From positions 60,323-124,322 of the forward strand of contig NZ_KB904563.1 of assembly GCF_000380125.1 (NCBI RefSeq): a DNA stretch of 64,000 nt, in the 5' to 3' direction. This document shows, piece by piece, positions 47,760-57,548 of this stretch. The number at the start of each line of letters is the position of its first letter. Position 1 is the first letter of the stretch. The position numbers and the translations under genes were made by a program. The DNA comes from Streptococcus ovis DSM 16829 (GTDB taxonomy: Bacteria > Bacillota > Bacilli > Lactobacillales > Streptococcaceae). A model generated the notes under the pieces. The model worked only from the letters and a program-made list of their open reading frames with translations. It made no database searches and had not been told where the DNA came from.

Positions 47760-50408
47760 TTATTTCCGACGTCCTGGACGTTCTTTGTAGCCATAGTAAG
47801 CATCTGCCATGATTTCTTCCATGTCAGCCACCATTGGCAAGCGTGGATTAGCTGGTGAACATTGATCTTCATAGGCAAGAAGAGCAATTTCATGCAAGCT
47901 ATCTTTCCAAACTTTTTCATCAATACCTTGATCTTTGAAGTTCATCTTGATACCAACAGCTTCACCGAGTTCGTAAACAGCTTTGGCGTAAGATTCAACC
48001 GCTTCTTCTGGAGTTGAAGCAGGAAGTCCCAACATACGAGCAATGTCTTGGAATTTTTCGTCTGCTTTCCAGTAGTTGTACTTAGGCCATGTTGTTGTCT
48101 TAGATGGGCGAGTACCATTGTAACGGATAACGTAAGGAAGTAAGATGGCATTTGTACGTCCGTGAACAGTGTGGTGTACCCCACCAATCTTATGTGCCAT
48201 TGAGTGGCTCATACCAAGGAAGGCATTGGCGAAGGCCATACCAGCCATTGTAGAAGCATTGTGCATCTTTTCGCGAGCTTCTGGGTCAGATTCAAGAACA
48301 GATTTCTTAAGGTATTTGAAGACAAGTTTGATAGCTTGAAGCGCAATACCATCAGTATAGTCATTCGCAAAGTTTGAAGTATAGGCTTCTGTTGCGTGTG
48401 TCAATACGTCCATACCAGTGTCTGCTGCGATGAAACCAGGTACTGATTCAACCAAGGCTGGGTCAACAATCGCAATGGTTGGAGTTAAGGCGTAGTCAGC
48501 AAGTGGGTATTTACGATTGTTTGCTTTATCAGAAACAACGGCAAATGGTGTCACTTCAGAACCTGTACCAGATGTTGTTGGGATACCGATGTATTTCGCT
48601 TTCTTACCGAGTGCTGGGAACTTGAAGGCACGTTTACGGATATCCATGAATTTTTGAACAAGGTCACCAAAGTCTACTTCTGGTTGTTCGTAGAACATCC
48701 ACATACCTTTCGCCGCATCCATTGGAGAACCACCACCAAGTGCGATGATTGTGTCTGGTTCAAATTGACGCATCACTTCTGTACCACGACGGATGGTTGT
48801 GATGTCTGGATCTGGTTCAACATCTGAGAAGACTTGAATTGTTACTTTATTCTTACGAAGGTTCAATTGGTCGATAACACGTTGTACGAAACCAAGTTTT
48901 TCGATTGACTTATCGGTAACGATCATAACACGTTCGATATCTTCACAAGTTTGAAGGTATTGAATAGAGTTACGTTCGAAGTAGATTTTTGAAGGAACTT
49001 TAAACCATTGCATATTATTTCTACGTTTCCCTACTTTCTTGATGTTAAGAAGGTTGATAGCAGATACGTTATCACCAACTGAGTTGCGTCCGTATGAACC
49101 ACATCCAAGTGTCAATGATGGCAAGAATGCATTGTAAACGTCACCGATACCACCGAATGTTGAAGGCGAGTTCCAAATGATACGCATTGCTTTCATTTCA
49201 GTACCGAAACGTTTTGCAAGTTCTTCGTCTTTTGTATGGATAGCAGCTGAGTGACCAAGACCGTTGAATTCTACCATTTGACGAGCTTTTTTAAGACCAT
49301 CTTCTGTATCTTCTGCTTTCAATACAGCGATAACTGGAGACAATTTTTCACGAGTCAATGGCTCATTTGGTCCAACTTCAGCACATTCAGCAGCCAAGAT
49401 GTTTGTTCCTTCCGGAACTGTGAATCCTGCTTGTTCTGCAATCCATGCGGCTGGTTTACCAACGATGTCAGCATTCAATTTTGCACCAGCACAGTCTTTG
49501 CTGTTTGCTTTTACGCCAAAGCAGAATTCTTCAAGAAGGGCTTTTTCTTTTTTATTAACGAAGTAAGTTTTGTATGATTTGAATTCTTCCACAAATTCTT
49601 TGTAGATTTCTTTATCAATGATAACTGCTTGTTCAGAAGCACAAACCATACCGTTATCAAATGACTTAGACATAACGATATCATGTGCTGCTTGACGGAT
49701 ATCAGCAGATTTTTCAACATAAGCAGGAACGTTACCAGCACCTACACCAAGGGCAGGTTTACCACATGAGTAAGCAGCACGTACCATTGCATTACCACCT
49801 GTTGCGAGGATCGTAGAAATACCATCGTGGTTCATCAAAGCGTTTGTTGCTGCGATAGATGGTTGGCTAATCCATTGGATACAGTCTTTTGGTGCCCCTG
49901 CTTTTACTGCTGCTTCGTACACGATACGCGCTGCATGAGCAGAAGATTCTTGAGCTGATGGGTGGAAACCAAATACGATTGGATTACGCGTCTTCAACGC
50001 AATCAATGATTTGAAGATTGCAGTCGACGTTGGGTTCGTTGTAGGAGTCACACCACAGATAACACCGACTGGTTCAGCAATTTTTGTCAAACCTGTAATT
50101 GGATCATCTTCAATAACACCAACAGTTTTTACACCGCGCATGTTGTTCACGACGTGTTCACACGCAAAGAGGTTTTTTGTTGCTTTATCTTCAAAGACAC
50201 CACGACCAGTTTCTTCAACAGCGTGCGCTGCCAAAATACCGTGTGCATCAAGGGCTGCTACAGAAGCTTTTGCTACGATGTAGTCCACTTGTTCTTGATT
50301 TAATTTGCGGAATTCGTCAAGAGCTACGAGACCTTTTTGGACCAATTCGTCCACGTGTGCTTGTGCAGCTTGCAATTGTTCTTCAGGTGATAGTTTTTTA
50401 TCAGCCAT
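47760..50408 (-). CDS. adhE: Bifunctional aldehyde-alcohol dehydrogenase
   Basis: Reduces acetyl-CoA to ethanol in two NADH-dependent steps during mixed-acid fermentation. The 882-residue fusion has an aldehyde dehydrogenase half (1-440, catalytic Cys in NGMVCASEQAV, about 248) and an iron alcohol dehydrogenase half (about 455-870, with IALGGGSPMDAAK and MSHSMAHKIGGVHH metal ligands). Full length. Rex-like sites frame its promoter. GGAGG precedes the start. Confidence 0.97.
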   Translation of the reverse strand: MADKKLSPEEQLQAAQAHVDELVQKGLVALDEFRKLNQEQVDYIVAKASVAALDAHGILAAHAVEETGRGVFEDKATKNLFACEHVVNNMRGVKTVGVIEDDPITGLTKIAEPVGVICGVTPTTNPTSTAIFKSLIALKTRNPIVFGFHPSAQESSAHAARIVYEAAVKAGAPKDCIQWISQPSIAATNALMNHDGISTILATGGNAMVRAAYSCGKPALGVGAGNVPAYVEKSADIRQAAHDIVMSKSFDNGMVCASEQAVIIDKEIYKEFVEEFKSYKTYFVNKKEKALLEEFCFGVKANSKDCAGAKLNADIVGKPAAWIAEQAGFTVPEGTNILAAECAEVGPNEPLTREKLSPVIAVLKAEDTEDGLKKARQMVEFNGLGHSAAIHTKDEELAKRFGTEMKAMRIIWNSPSTFGGIGDVYNAFLPSLTLGCGSYGRNSVGDNVSAINLLNIKKVGKRRNNMQWFKVPSKIYFERNSIQYLQTCEDIERVMIVTDKSIEKLGFVQRVIDQLNLRKNKVTIQVFSDVEPDPDITTIRRGTEVMRQFEPDTIIALGGGSPMDAAKGMWMFYEQPEVDFGDLVQKFMDIRKRAFKFPALGKKAKYIGIPTTSGTGSEVTPFAVVSDKANNRKYPLADYALTPTIAIVDPALVESVPGFIAADTGMDVLTHATEAYTSNFANDYTDGIALQAIKLVFKYLKKSVLESDPEAREKMHNASTMAGMAFANAFLGMSHSMAHKIGGVHHTVHGRTNAILLPYVIRYNGTRPSKTTTWPKYNYWKADEKFQDIARMLGLPASTPEEAVESYAKAVYELGEAVGIKMNFKDQGIDEKVWKDSLHEIALLAYEDQCSPANPRLPMVADMEEIMADAYYGYKERPGRRK

Positions 50409-50450
50409 TCGGTTGTTCCTCCAAAAATTGTTTTCCTGTCAACAAACTGT

Positions 50451-50468
50451 TTGTTAACTTTTTCACAA
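50451..50468. promoter_or_regulatory. Rex-like operator 1
   Basis: TTGTTAACTTTTTCACAA closely matches the Rex redox-repressor consensus (TTGTGAA-N4-TTCACAA). It lies just downstream of the -10 box, over the predicted transcript start. Confidence 0.7.
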
Positions 50469-50472
50469 TATT

Positions 50473-50501
50473 ATTCTACCCTATTTCTTCCAGTTTGTAA
50501 A
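50473..50501 (-). promoter_or_regulatory. adhE promoter
   Basis: On the minus strand TTTACA (50496-50501) and TAGAAT (50473-50478) with a 17-bp spacer. Rex-like sites lie on both sides, giving NAD+/NADH control. Confidence 0.7.
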
Positions 50502-50505
50502 GAGT

Positions 50506-50523
50506 TTGTTAAAAGATTCACAA
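50506..50523. promoter_or_regulatory. Rex-like operator 2
   Basis: TTGTTAAAAGATTCACAA, with a good match to the Rex consensus, lies directly upstream of the -35 box. A third, weaker palindrome TTGTGATTTTTTTATCAA is at 50591-50608. The rest of the 354-bp gap is AT-rich, without a gene. Confidence 0.65.
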
Positions 50524-50683
50524 TATTTCTTTTTTTCACTTGTGAAAAAAATATGAAAATCGTTTCATAGCGCTTTTTCTTTTTGTTTGTTTGTGATTTT
50601 TTTATCAAACTTTTTTTCTTTCACAAGTGATTTTTTGATTAGTAAGCGGATACATGTGTAAGATTATTCCTTAGATTACAAAT

Positions 50684-50711
50684 AAAAAATCACCAGATTC
50701 GGTGATTTTTT
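50684..50711 (-). terminator. Terminator of the lacD operon
   Basis: AAAAAATCACC (50684-50694) and GGTGATTTTTT (50701-50711) form a perfect 11-bp stem beyond the aldolase gene. Confidence 0.9.
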
Positions 50712-50762
50712 TCATACCAATGTTGTAAAAATCGCTATCAAACATAGGGTTAGTCATAATAT

Positions 50763-51743
50763 TTATACTTGTTGAGCCCACGGTGTTGCTGTTTCCTTCA
50801 AGACCTTGTTCAAGTCATTGATATTTTGGAAACCAGTGGTACGAAGCCATTCACGAGCAGCTGTTTCGCCTTTTTCAATGTAGTCCTTCACACCACCTGC
50901 CCAAGTGGCACGGCCACAAAGGACACCATTGAAGTTAGCTCCAGATTCTTTGGCAAAGACTAAGGTTTCTTGGAACAATTTCGCAGACACTCCAGCACTC
51001 AAGTAGATGTAAGGAAGAGTGGTCGCCCCATCTTGCTCCTTAAAGTATGCTGACGCTTCTGCCTTGGTGTATACGACTTCTCCAGTTCCAAACCCTTCCA
51101 CAAAGTTCATGTTGACTGGCACTTCTACCTTCAAGACGTCAATACCAAAACGTTCTGCTGAAAAGACCTTCATGGCTTCAATGACCTTACGAGGTTTCAC
51201 CTTGGCATATTCTACACTTGTTGCATCCGAAATGGTTTCATCGTAGGCTAAAATTTCTAGATAGAAAGGAATATCTTCTGCCACACATTCAGAGCCAATG
51301 CGTTCAATATAGGCTTGTTTCTGACGATTGGTTGCTTCATCGCTATCCACATCGTAATAAAGCAAGAATTTAATCGCATCTGCCCCTTCTTCTTTCAGGC
51401 GTTTGACAGACCAATCATCCAAGCAATCTGGGAGTCGTTTGGTGCTGGTGGTATCATAGCCCGTTTTCTCATAGGCAAGGAGAAGTCCAGCATCCTGATG
51501 TAAGACTTTTGTGGCAGGAAGACCATATTCTGGGTCGAGCAACATGGAAGAGGCAAATGGTGTCAATTCTTCAGCCACCAAGACTTTTAGCTCTTCCATT
51601 TGAGCTACAGTTGGTTCATCCGTTTGATACTGTGCCATCAATCGTTTTAAGGCTCCACGTTGGTCAAAGGCTAGGGCTGAGATAATGCCATTTTTAGCAC
51701 TCAACTTTTCCATATAGAGACGTTTTTGTTCTGTTAGTGCCAT
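50763..51743 (-). CDS. lacD: Tagatose 1,6-bisphosphate aldolase (LacD type)
   Basis: A class I (Schiff-base) aldolase that splits tagatose-1,6-bisphosphate, and in streptococcal LacD also other ketohexose bisphosphates. The 326-residue protein has [28 protein letters not shown] (Lys-containing), EILAYDE and [11 protein letters not shown]. It is the last gene of a kinase-PTS-aldolase operon. A true lac operon would carry lacAB; those are absent, so this is a separate module. Confidence 0.87.
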   Translation of the reverse strand: MALTEQKRLYMEKLSAKNGIISALAFDQRGALKRLMAQYQTDEPTVAQMEELKVLVAEELTPFASSMLLDPEYGLPATKVLHQDAGLLLAYEKTGYDTTSTKRLPDCLDDWSVKRLKEEGADAIKFLLYYDVDSDEATNRQKQAYIERIGSECVAEDIPFYLEILAYDETISDATSVEYAKVKPRKVIEAMKVFSAERFGIDVLKVEVPVNMNFVEGFGTGEVVYTKAEASAYFKEQDGATTLPYIYLSAGVSAKLFQETLVFAKESGANFNGVLCGRATWAGGVKDYIEKGETAAREWLRTTGFQNINDLNKVLKETATPWAQQV

Positions 51744-51758
51744 GCTTTCCTCCTCATC

Positions 51759-52205
51759 TTACAATTCTAAAGAATGCTTCATTAAGCTCTCTAATTCTGA
51801 CGGACTTGCAGCGGTCTTAAAAGCAGTCTTAAATTCTTCTCTAATCAACAATCTTGCTAATTGAGACAACAATTTTAAGTGGGTTGTTCCAGCTTCTTCC
51901 TCCGGAATAAAGAGAGCAACTACATAACGAATTAATTCTCCATCCATAGATTGCCATTCTACCCCTTGGTCTAATTTCAAAACTACTACGGATGGCCTCT
52001 GAATTGCAGTACATTTTGCATGAGGAATTGCAAAGCCATCCATCATCCCTGTTGTTCCCTCAGACTCACGTAGTTTTAATGCTTCGTAGACTGCTCTCTC
52101 ATCTGTTGCATACCCTTCTTGAACAATCATTTCAGAGAGATTCTGGAACACCTCTTCTTGACTTTGAAAAACTTGTCCTACTTTTATTAAAGATTGATCA
52201 ATCAT
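51759..52205 (-). CDS. PTS fructose-family EIIA component
   Basis: A 148-residue cytoplasmic EIIA. The active-site His is in DGFAIPHAKC (about 63-72). It takes a phosphate from HPr and passes it to the EIIB domain next door. It sits between EIIBC and lacD with gaps of 9 and 15 bases. The IIA is separate here and not fused to IIBC, unlike standard FruA. Confidence 0.88.
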   Translation of the reverse strand: MIDQSLIKVGQVFQSQEEVFQNLSEMIVQEGYATDERAVYEALKLRESEGTTGMMDGFAIPHAKCTAIQRPSVVVLKLDQGVEWQSMDGELIRYVVALFIPEEEAGTTHLKLLSQLARLLIREEFKTAFKTAASPSELESLMKHSLEL

Positions 52206-52214
52206 GATATACTC

Positions 52215-53609
52215 CTACGCTTTTTCTACTTTTAATTTTTGCACATATCCCATAATAAGACCTGATATAATTGCGCCTATAGCAATGGCTAACACCCACA
52301 TTACTGCATGAGTAACAACTGGAAGTACTAGAAATCCTCCGTGGGGAGCTGGTACTTGAACGTTCCACATATAAGTTAAAATAGCACCAATAGAAGAACC
52401 TAACATCAGAGTTGGAATATTGCGTAATGGATCTTTTGCTGCAAATGGAATAGCCCCTTCTGTAATATGGGTAGAACCTAAAATCAAATTAGCCAAACCA
52501 GCATTACGATCATCATCACTGTAATATTTTCTAAAGACTGTAGTCGCTACAAATGTTGTAAGTGGTGGTACAATACAAGCAGCTGACACTCCTGCCATAA
52601 AGGTTGTATTGCCCTGAGCAAGTAGAGCTGTTCCTGTAACATAGGCCGCCTTATTCACTGGACCACCCATATCAAATGCACACATACAACCAATAATAGC
52701 TCCCAAAACAAATGGATTGGCATTCTCAAACGCTCCCAACCAAGCCATCATACTTTCATTCACCCAAGCCATTGGAGAGTTAACCATTGCCATCACTAAG
52801 CCTGTGAAAAACACACCAAACACGGGGTATAAAAAGATAGCTTTTAAACCATCTAAGGATTTAGGTAGGCTTTCAAATACTTTCATTAAGGCAAGAACGA
52901 TATAACCTGCCGCAAAACCACCTACAATTCCCCCAAGGAAGCCTGAGCCACCGTTTGCGGCCATCAAACCTGCAACTAATCCAGCTACAAACCCTGGTCG
53001 CTTCGCAATGGATTCAGCGATAAAGGCTGCTAGTATCGGAGTCATCATCCCCATTGCAACTCCACCAATATCTGTTTTCAAGAGAGCCGCAAACCAATTA
53101 TACTGTTCACTATTTGGATCGAATGAATAAATCCCAAATAGGAATGAAATCGCAACAAGTACTCCCCCTGCCACAACAAAAGGAAGCATATGAGAGACTC
53201 CGTTCATCAAATGTTTATAAATTTGATGTCCGATATTCTCTGAACCAGCTATCTCAACTTCTGTCTGGACCACTGTCGCTGTACCATTCTTAATGCGTCC
53301 TTTCCCATTCAAAGCATCATCAATCAGCTGATCTGCTTTTCGTATTCCATCTGCTACCGAAACTTCAATCACACGTTTTCCTGCAAAACGTTCGGCTTGA
53401 ACATCTTTATCTGCAGCAATAATCACTGCATCAGCCGCAGCAATTTCTTCTGCAGTCAATTCATTTTCTACCCCAATTTGGCCATGTGTTTCTACCTTAA
53501 TAGTCACACCCTTTTCTTTAGCTGCTTTTTCCAGCGCTTCTTGCGCCATAAACGTATGTGCAATACCAGTTGGACAACCAGTCGCTGCAATTAATTTGTA
53601 TCGAGTCAT
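52215..53609 (-). CDS. PTS fructose-family EIIBC component
   Basis: A 464-residue transporter. The EIIB domain (about 1-100) has the phosphocysteine motif AATGCPTGIAHT (Cys12), and the EIIC membrane domain (about 130-460) has the Gly-rich FLGGIVGGFAAGY and FDMGGPVNKAAY motifs. Its ATG overlaps the kinase stop (53606-53609). The phosphorylation site on the sugar is probably C1, as in the family. Confidence 0.88.
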   Translation of the reverse strand: MTRYKLIAATGCPTGIAHTFMAQEALEKAAKEKGVTIKVETHGQIGVENELTAEEIAAADAVIIAADKDVQAERFAGKRVIEVSVADGIRKADQLIDDALNGKGRIKNGTATVVQTEVEIAGSENIGHQIYKHLMNGVSHMLPFVVAGGVLVAISFLFGIYSFDPNSEQYNWFAALLKTDIGGVAMGMMTPILAAFIAESIAKRPGFVAGLVAGLMAANGGSGFLGGIVGGFAAGYIVLALMKVFESLPKSLDGLKAIFLYPVFGVFFTGLVMAMVNSPMAWVNESMMAWLGAFENANPFVLGAIIGCMCAFDMGGPVNKAAYVTGTALLAQGNTTFMAGVSAACIVPPLTTFVATTVFRKYYSDDDRNAGLANLILGSTHITEGAIPFAAKDPLRNIPTLMLGSSIGAILTYMWNVQVPAPHGGFLVLPVVTHAVMWVLAIAIGAIISGLIMGYVQKLKVEKA

Positions 53610-54550
53610 GATAAACCTCCATTTGATGTATATAAAATAATTTGTTTCTGTAAATCATCGACATCACTAAAATCTGTAATGCCACTACGAAAAGCGGTTG
53701 ATGAGCCTGCTGCAACGCTCTTCATCAAAGCATTTTCAAGCTGTTCTCCCTTTAATAGGCTGGCCAAAAATGTCCCTAATAGAGTGTCACCTGCACAAGC
53801 AGTATTGACAACTTTACCTTTAGGTGATGTACAGCTATACACAGATAAATCACTGCCAACAAAAACCGCTCCCTCTCTTCCTAATGACAGCAAGACTTGC
53901 TGAGCACCTCTATTAACTAATTCTTTAGCACAATCAATTGCCACCTCTATATCAACAGAATCTCTTCCAAACCACTTAGCAATTTCTTCTTCATTAGGTT
54001 TCAATAAGTAGGGATGATATTGAACGCATTCTAATATCATAGAATCGCTCACATCATAGATAAGATGAAGTCCTTTTTGATAGGCAATTTGTGCGATTTC
54101 CACTAATATTTCTGCCCCCACTCCGCGCGGAAGGCTTCCGGATACAATTAGATAGTCTCCTGATTGTAGAGTATTTATCTTTTCTAATAGCTGTTTTTGA
54201 GCAGTTTGTCCAACCAGAGGGCCTTTATTAACTTGTTTAAACTCTTCTCCCGTTGAGTTAACCTTGGTAAATACATTGATTCGTGTAAAGCCATCTACTT
54301 CTACAAAATCTGTTGCGATAGCCTCAGATTCTAAGGTATCTGCAATAAATTTCCCTGTAAATCCGGCCGCAAATCCTAATGCTATTGTATCAATGCCCAG
54401 TTGCTTCATAATTAATGAAACATTCACACCTTTTCCGTTTGCCTGAATGTCATCCGATATCGTACGATTTACTTTCCCATTCTCTAGGTGTTCCGTTTCA
54501 ATAAAAAGATCAATAGCTAGATTCATTGTACAAGTATAGACACTTGCCAT
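53606..54550 (-). CDS. PfkB-family ketohexose-phosphate kinase (FruK/LacC type)
   Basis: A 314-residue kinase like 1-phosphofructokinase and tagatose-6-P kinase. Visible are the start MNLAIDLFI, GKGVNVSLIMKQLG and the active-site region VVNTACAGDTLLGTF. The usual GAGD reads CAGD, with the Asp base retained. It would make a ketose bisphosphate for LacD. First gene of the operon; GGAGGGAAA precedes it. Confidence 0.83.
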   Translation of the reverse strand: MASVYTCTMNLAIDLFIETEHLENGKVNRTISDDIQANGKGVNVSLIMKQLGIDTIALGFAAGFTGKFIADTLESEAIATDFVEVDGFTRINVFTKVNSTGEEFKQVNKGPLVGQTAQKQLLEKINTLQSGDYLIVSGSLPRGVGAEILVEIAQIAYQKGLHLIYDVSDSMILECVQYHPYLLKPNEEEIAKWFGRDSVDIEVAIDCAKELVNRGAQQVLLSLGREGAVFVGSDLSVYSCTSPKGKVVNTACAGDTLLGTFLASLLKGEQLENALMKSVAAGSSTAFRSGITDFSDVDDLQKQIILYTSNGGLS

Positions 54551-54612
54551 AACTTTCCCTCCTATTGAGTTTTCTATTGTGCTTGTGTATACTTATCATA
54601 ACATTTCCATTT

Positions 54613-54648
54613 TGGATACGTTTTCTATTTTGAAGACAGTTTAGAAAA
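54613..54648. promoter_or_regulatory. Possible cre and operator between the kinase and RpiR genes
   Basis: TGGATACGTTTTCT (54613-54626) is a weak cre match (two mismatches), and TTTTCTA/TAGAAAA (54621-54627, 54642-54648) is a 7-bp inverted repeat. Both lie in the 117-bp divergent promoter region. Confidence 0.35.
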
Positions 54649-54667
54649 TCTTTTCAGAGGCAAGCTT

Positions 54668-55414
54668 ATGCAACAAAAATTAACAGAAACAGAAGAATTT
54701 GTTTGGCAGTATATCACACATAATTTTGGCGAAGTATCTAAACTGACTATTTCAGAATTAGGTGAGATAGCTAATGTATCAAATGCTACTATTACACGAA
54801 CCTTACAAAAAAAGGGATATAGCGGCTTTTCTGAATTTAAGCACGATGTCCGATTTAACAGTCAAAATAGCTTAAATGTTTTAAAAGACGATCAATTAAC
54901 TAAAGATACCAAACGTTCCATTTTAAAAAGTTATCAAGAAGTGACTCGTACTTTAAACATGCTCGATATTGACACCATTGGAAGCGCCGTTGCGTGCATG
55001 AATCAAGCGAAACGAATCATTATTTTTGCACGTGGTTTTTCAGAACTCTTAGCCAATGAAATCATGATTAAATTACAACTTCTGGATAAAAGATGCGAAA
55101 TGCATACAGACCCAAACATTATCCGCCTCATTAGCGAGCGGTTATCTACAGACGATGCTGTCCTTTTTATTTCTCTAAATGGTGAAACACTGGAACTAAT
55201 AGATGCCGCAAAGAATTGCGATACAAAATCAATCCCAACCATCCTCATTTCCGCCAACCAGGCCAGCTCTCTTTCACAATATACGCAGCATAAATTATTT
55301 GGATATAAATCAGAACTTTCTTATTTTCCCGACTTTGAAGTCCATTCTAGGCTTCCCCTATCTGTTATTGCACGCTTATTATTGGATATCTATGCTGCTA
55401 CTTTCTCTAACTAA
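54668..55414 (+). CDS. RpiR-family regulator of the PTS/LacD module
   Basis: A 248-residue regulator: N-terminal helix-turn-helix (LTISELGEIANVSNATITRT, then KGYSGFSEFKHD) and a SIS domain (about 105-220, RIIIFARGFSELLANE and VLFISLNGETLEL). It is divergent from the kinase-EII-lacD operon with a 117-bp shared control region, so it probably responds to a sugar phosphate from that pathway. Only distantly similar to the nan-linked RpiR protein. Confidence 0.85.
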   Translation: MQQKLTETEEFVWQYITHNFGEVSKLTISELGEIANVSNATITRTLQKKGYSGFSEFKHDVRFNSQNSLNVLKDDQLTKDTKRSILKSYQEVTRTLNMLDIDTIGSAVACMNQAKRIIIFARGFSELLANEIMIKLQLLDKRCEMHTDPNIIRLISERLSTDDAVLFISLNGETLELIDAAKNCDTKSIPTILISANQASSLSQYTQHKLFGYKSELSYFPDFEVHSRLPLSVIARLLLDIYAATFSN

Positions 55415-55528
55415 TCATTCCCTTCTTTCATGTAAAGAAAAAGACCCTGTTTGCATCGTCTCCCTAATAGTTAGCATTTCTATCTAACTTTTAGATACGG
55501 TACAAACCGAGCTTTTTCTATTATTCAA

Positions 55529-56809
55529 TTATCCAATGATTGTTGCAAGAATCCCTGCAAAACCTGTCGCAATTTGTTCAAATGTGACTGTTTGTTCTTC
55601 ACGAGTTGTATTATTCTTGATGGTCACTTGACCTGCTTCGACTTCACTTTCACCGAGAGTAATGATGGTTTTTGCCCCTAAAACATCGGCTGATTTGAAT
55701 TGAGCCTTGATTTTCCGACCGAGGACATCACGTTCTACGGAGAAGCCTTGACGGCGAATGGCTTGTACCAATTCAAGCGCTTTACGGTTGGCACCATCAC
55801 CTAAAACAGCAATGTAGACATCCAAACCGGTCTCAATTGGTAAGATAATCCCTTGTTTGTCCAAGATGAGGAGTAGGCGTTCCAATCCAAGACCAAAACC
55901 AAATCCCGGTGTCTCTGGTCCACCAAAATACTCAACCAAGTCATCGTAACGCCCTCCGGCACAGATGGTCAATTCAGACTTTTCAACTTTCGTAATAAAT
56001 TCAAAAATCGTGTGGTTATAGTAGTCCAAACCACGTACCATATTGGTATCAATCACGTACGGAATCTGCAAATCTTCCAACATCTGACGCACGGCATCGA
56101 AGTATGCCTGACTTTCTTTATCAAGGTAATCCAAGATAGATGGAGCGTTTTCCACCGCTACCTTATCTTCTTTTTCCTTACTATCTAACACACGTAACGG
56201 ATTTTCCTCTAGGCGACGTTGGCTATCTTTGGAAAGTGTCTCCTTCAGCGGTGTCAAGTAGTCAATCAACGCTTGACGATAAGCTGCACGGCTCTCTGGA
56301 CTACCGAGAGTATTAAGGTGCAGGGTAATATCCTTGATTCCCAAATCTTGGAAGAGGTGGTAGGCCATGGCAATGGTTTCTACATCCGTTGCAGGATTTT
56401 TTGAGCCAAAGGCTTCTACCCCAATCTGGTGGAACTCACGCAAGCGGCCTGCCTGTGGACGCTCATAGCGAAACATGGAGCCGATGTAGTACATCTTAAC
56501 AGGCTTTTGCACTTCTGGTGCAAACAATTTATTTTCTACATAAGAACGCACAACAGGCGCCGTTCCTTCTGGACGGAGGGTGATATGCCGCTCTCCCTTA
56601 TCATAGAAATCGTACATTTCCTTGGTCACGATATCTGTCGTATCGCCGACTGAACGCGAAATCACTTCGTAATGTTCGAACATCGGTGTACGGATTTCAC
56701 CATAATTATACTGTTTAAAAATCTCTCTCGCACGATTTTCCACATACTGCCACTTGGCAGCCTCCTGTGGTAAAATATCCTGTGTCCCTTTTGGTTTTTG
56801 TAGTTTCAT
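55529..56809 (-). CDS. hisS: Histidyl-tRNA synthetase
   Basis: Charges tRNA-His. The 426-residue class II enzyme starts [17 protein letters not shown], has motif 2 with [16 protein letters not shown] and [19 protein letters not shown], the histidine motif [14 protein letters not shown], motif 3 [14 protein letters not shown], and a C-terminal anticodon-binding domain. I use the ATG at 56809. No Shine-Dalgarno and no T-box precede it; instead a leader element related to those of dnaK and dnaJ is present. Confidence 0.96.
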   Translation of the reverse strand: MKLQKPKGTQDILPQEAAKWQYVENRAREIFKQYNYGEIRTPMFEHYEVISRSVGDTTDIVTKEMYDFYDKGERHITLRPEGTAPVVRSYVENKLFAPEVQKPVKMYYIGSMFRYERPQAGRLREFHQIGVEAFGSKNPATDVETIAMAYHLFQDLGIKDITLHLNTLGSPESRAAYRQALIDYLTPLKETLSKDSQRRLEENPLRVLDSKEKEDKVAVENAPSILDYLDKESQAYFDAVRQMLEDLQIPYVIDTNMVRGLDYYNHTIFEFITKVEKSELTICAGGRYDDLVEYFGGPETPGFGFGLGLERLLLILDKQGIILPIETGLDVYIAVLGDGANRKALELVQAIRRQGFSVERDVLGRKIKAQFKSADVLGAKTIITLGESEVEAGQVTIKNNTTREEQTVTFEQIATGFAGILATIIG

Positions 56810-56950
56810 ATCTAAGATACAAAGAGCGTCAAAAAACGAGAAGAAAATAGGAGACCACGCCGTGTCTTCAGACACAAGAAGGTCTATCTTTTTCTTGACA
56901 TTTTTAGCCCGTGTTCAGTTTAGAACACAAAGTCGCTCTCATCCTTTCTC
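56810..56950 (-). repeat. Structured leader element before hisS
   Basis: In the hisS direction: AGAAAGGATGAGAGCG with a 12-codon frame ([12 protein letters not shown]), a GTGTTC/GAACAC hairpin, GGGCTAAAAATG, AAAAAGATA, a two-tier hairpin (AGACC/GGTCT outer, GTGTC/GACAC inner), CTCGTTTTTTGACGCTC, and GTATCTTAGAT beside the start codon. It shares the architecture of the dnaJ and dnaK copies with different stem sequences. Confidence 0.7.
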
Positions 56951-57030
56951 TATTAGTCTCTAATGTCTTTTCTATTTTACCATAAAAGCTCTACCATTTT
57001 CAAAAAAAGAAAAAAATCGTGTCAAGTAAC

Positions 57031-57059
57031 TTTACTTTACAAAAATCTTTTGATATACT
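57031..57059 (+). promoter_or_regulatory. Promoter of rpmF-rpmG
   Basis: TTTACT (57031-57036) and TATACT (57054-57059) with a 17-bp spacer, about 50 bases ahead of rpmF. Confidence 0.6.
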
Positions 57060-57109
57060 ATTAAAGTTGACGAAAGTCATAGAACATTACCCATGGAGGA
57101 AAGAAAGAA

Positions 57110-57292
57110 ATGGCAGTACCTGCACGTCGCACTTCAAAAGCGAAAAAGAACAAACGTCGCACTCACTACAAAGTAACAGCTCCAACTGTGAAATTTGACG
57201 AAACTACTGGAGACTATTCACGTTCTCACCGTGTATCCCTTAAAGGATACTACAAAGGACGTAAAATCGAAAAAGCAACTTCAGCTGAATAA
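57110..57292 (+). CDS. rpmF: 50S ribosomal protein L32
   Basis: A 60-residue ribosomal protein: [20 protein letters not shown] then [16 protein letters not shown]. This copy lacks the CxxC zinc pairs found in some L32 paralogues, so it is the zinc-independent type. GGAGGAAAG precedes it. Co-transcribed with rpmG. Confidence 0.97.
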   Translation: MAVPARRTSKAKKNKRRTHYKVTAPTVKFDETTGDYSRSHRVSLKGYYKGRKIEKATSAE

Positions 57293-57307
57293 TAGAAGGG
57301 AGATACC

Positions 57308-57457
57308 ATGCGCGTAAATATTACACTTGAACACAAAGAATCTGGTGAACGCTTGTACCTTACTTCAAAAAACAAACGTAACACTCCAGACCGTCTTCAA
57401 TTGAAAAAATACTCACCAAAATTGCGTAAACACGTGATTTTTACTGAAGTAAAATAA
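57308..57457 (+). CDS. rpmG: 50S ribosomal protein L33
   Basis: A 49-residue large-subunit protein ([20 protein letters not shown] then [12 protein letters not shown]). Its two usual CxxC pairs are absent, so it is the zinc-free form. GGGAG precedes the ATG, 15 bases after rpmF. The 3' end of rpmG is a known integration target for streptococcal mobile elements, and an integrase pseudogene lies just downstream. Confidence 0.95.
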   Translation: MRVNITLEHKESGERLYLTSKNKRNTPDRLQLKKYSPKLRKHVIFTEVK

Positions 57458-57467
57458 TTGAATTCAG

Positions 57468-57501
57468 AAAAGCCCTTGAAATCAACGTTTCAAAGGCTTT
57501 T
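57468..57501 (+). terminator. Terminator of rpmF-rpmG
   Basis: AAAAGCCCTTGAAA (57468-57481) and TTTCAAAGGCTTTT (57488-57501) pair with one mismatch, followed by further T residues. Confidence 0.85.
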
Positions 57502-57548
57502 TTCTTTTGATTTTAGCAAAATAACTGAATTTTAACTGATTAAGATAC

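Noticed and set aside
56810-56950. T-box riboswitch before hisS
   Set aside because: There is no AGGGTGGNACCGCG-type T-box sequence, no specifier loop and no terminator/antiterminator pair. The leader repeat explains the region better.
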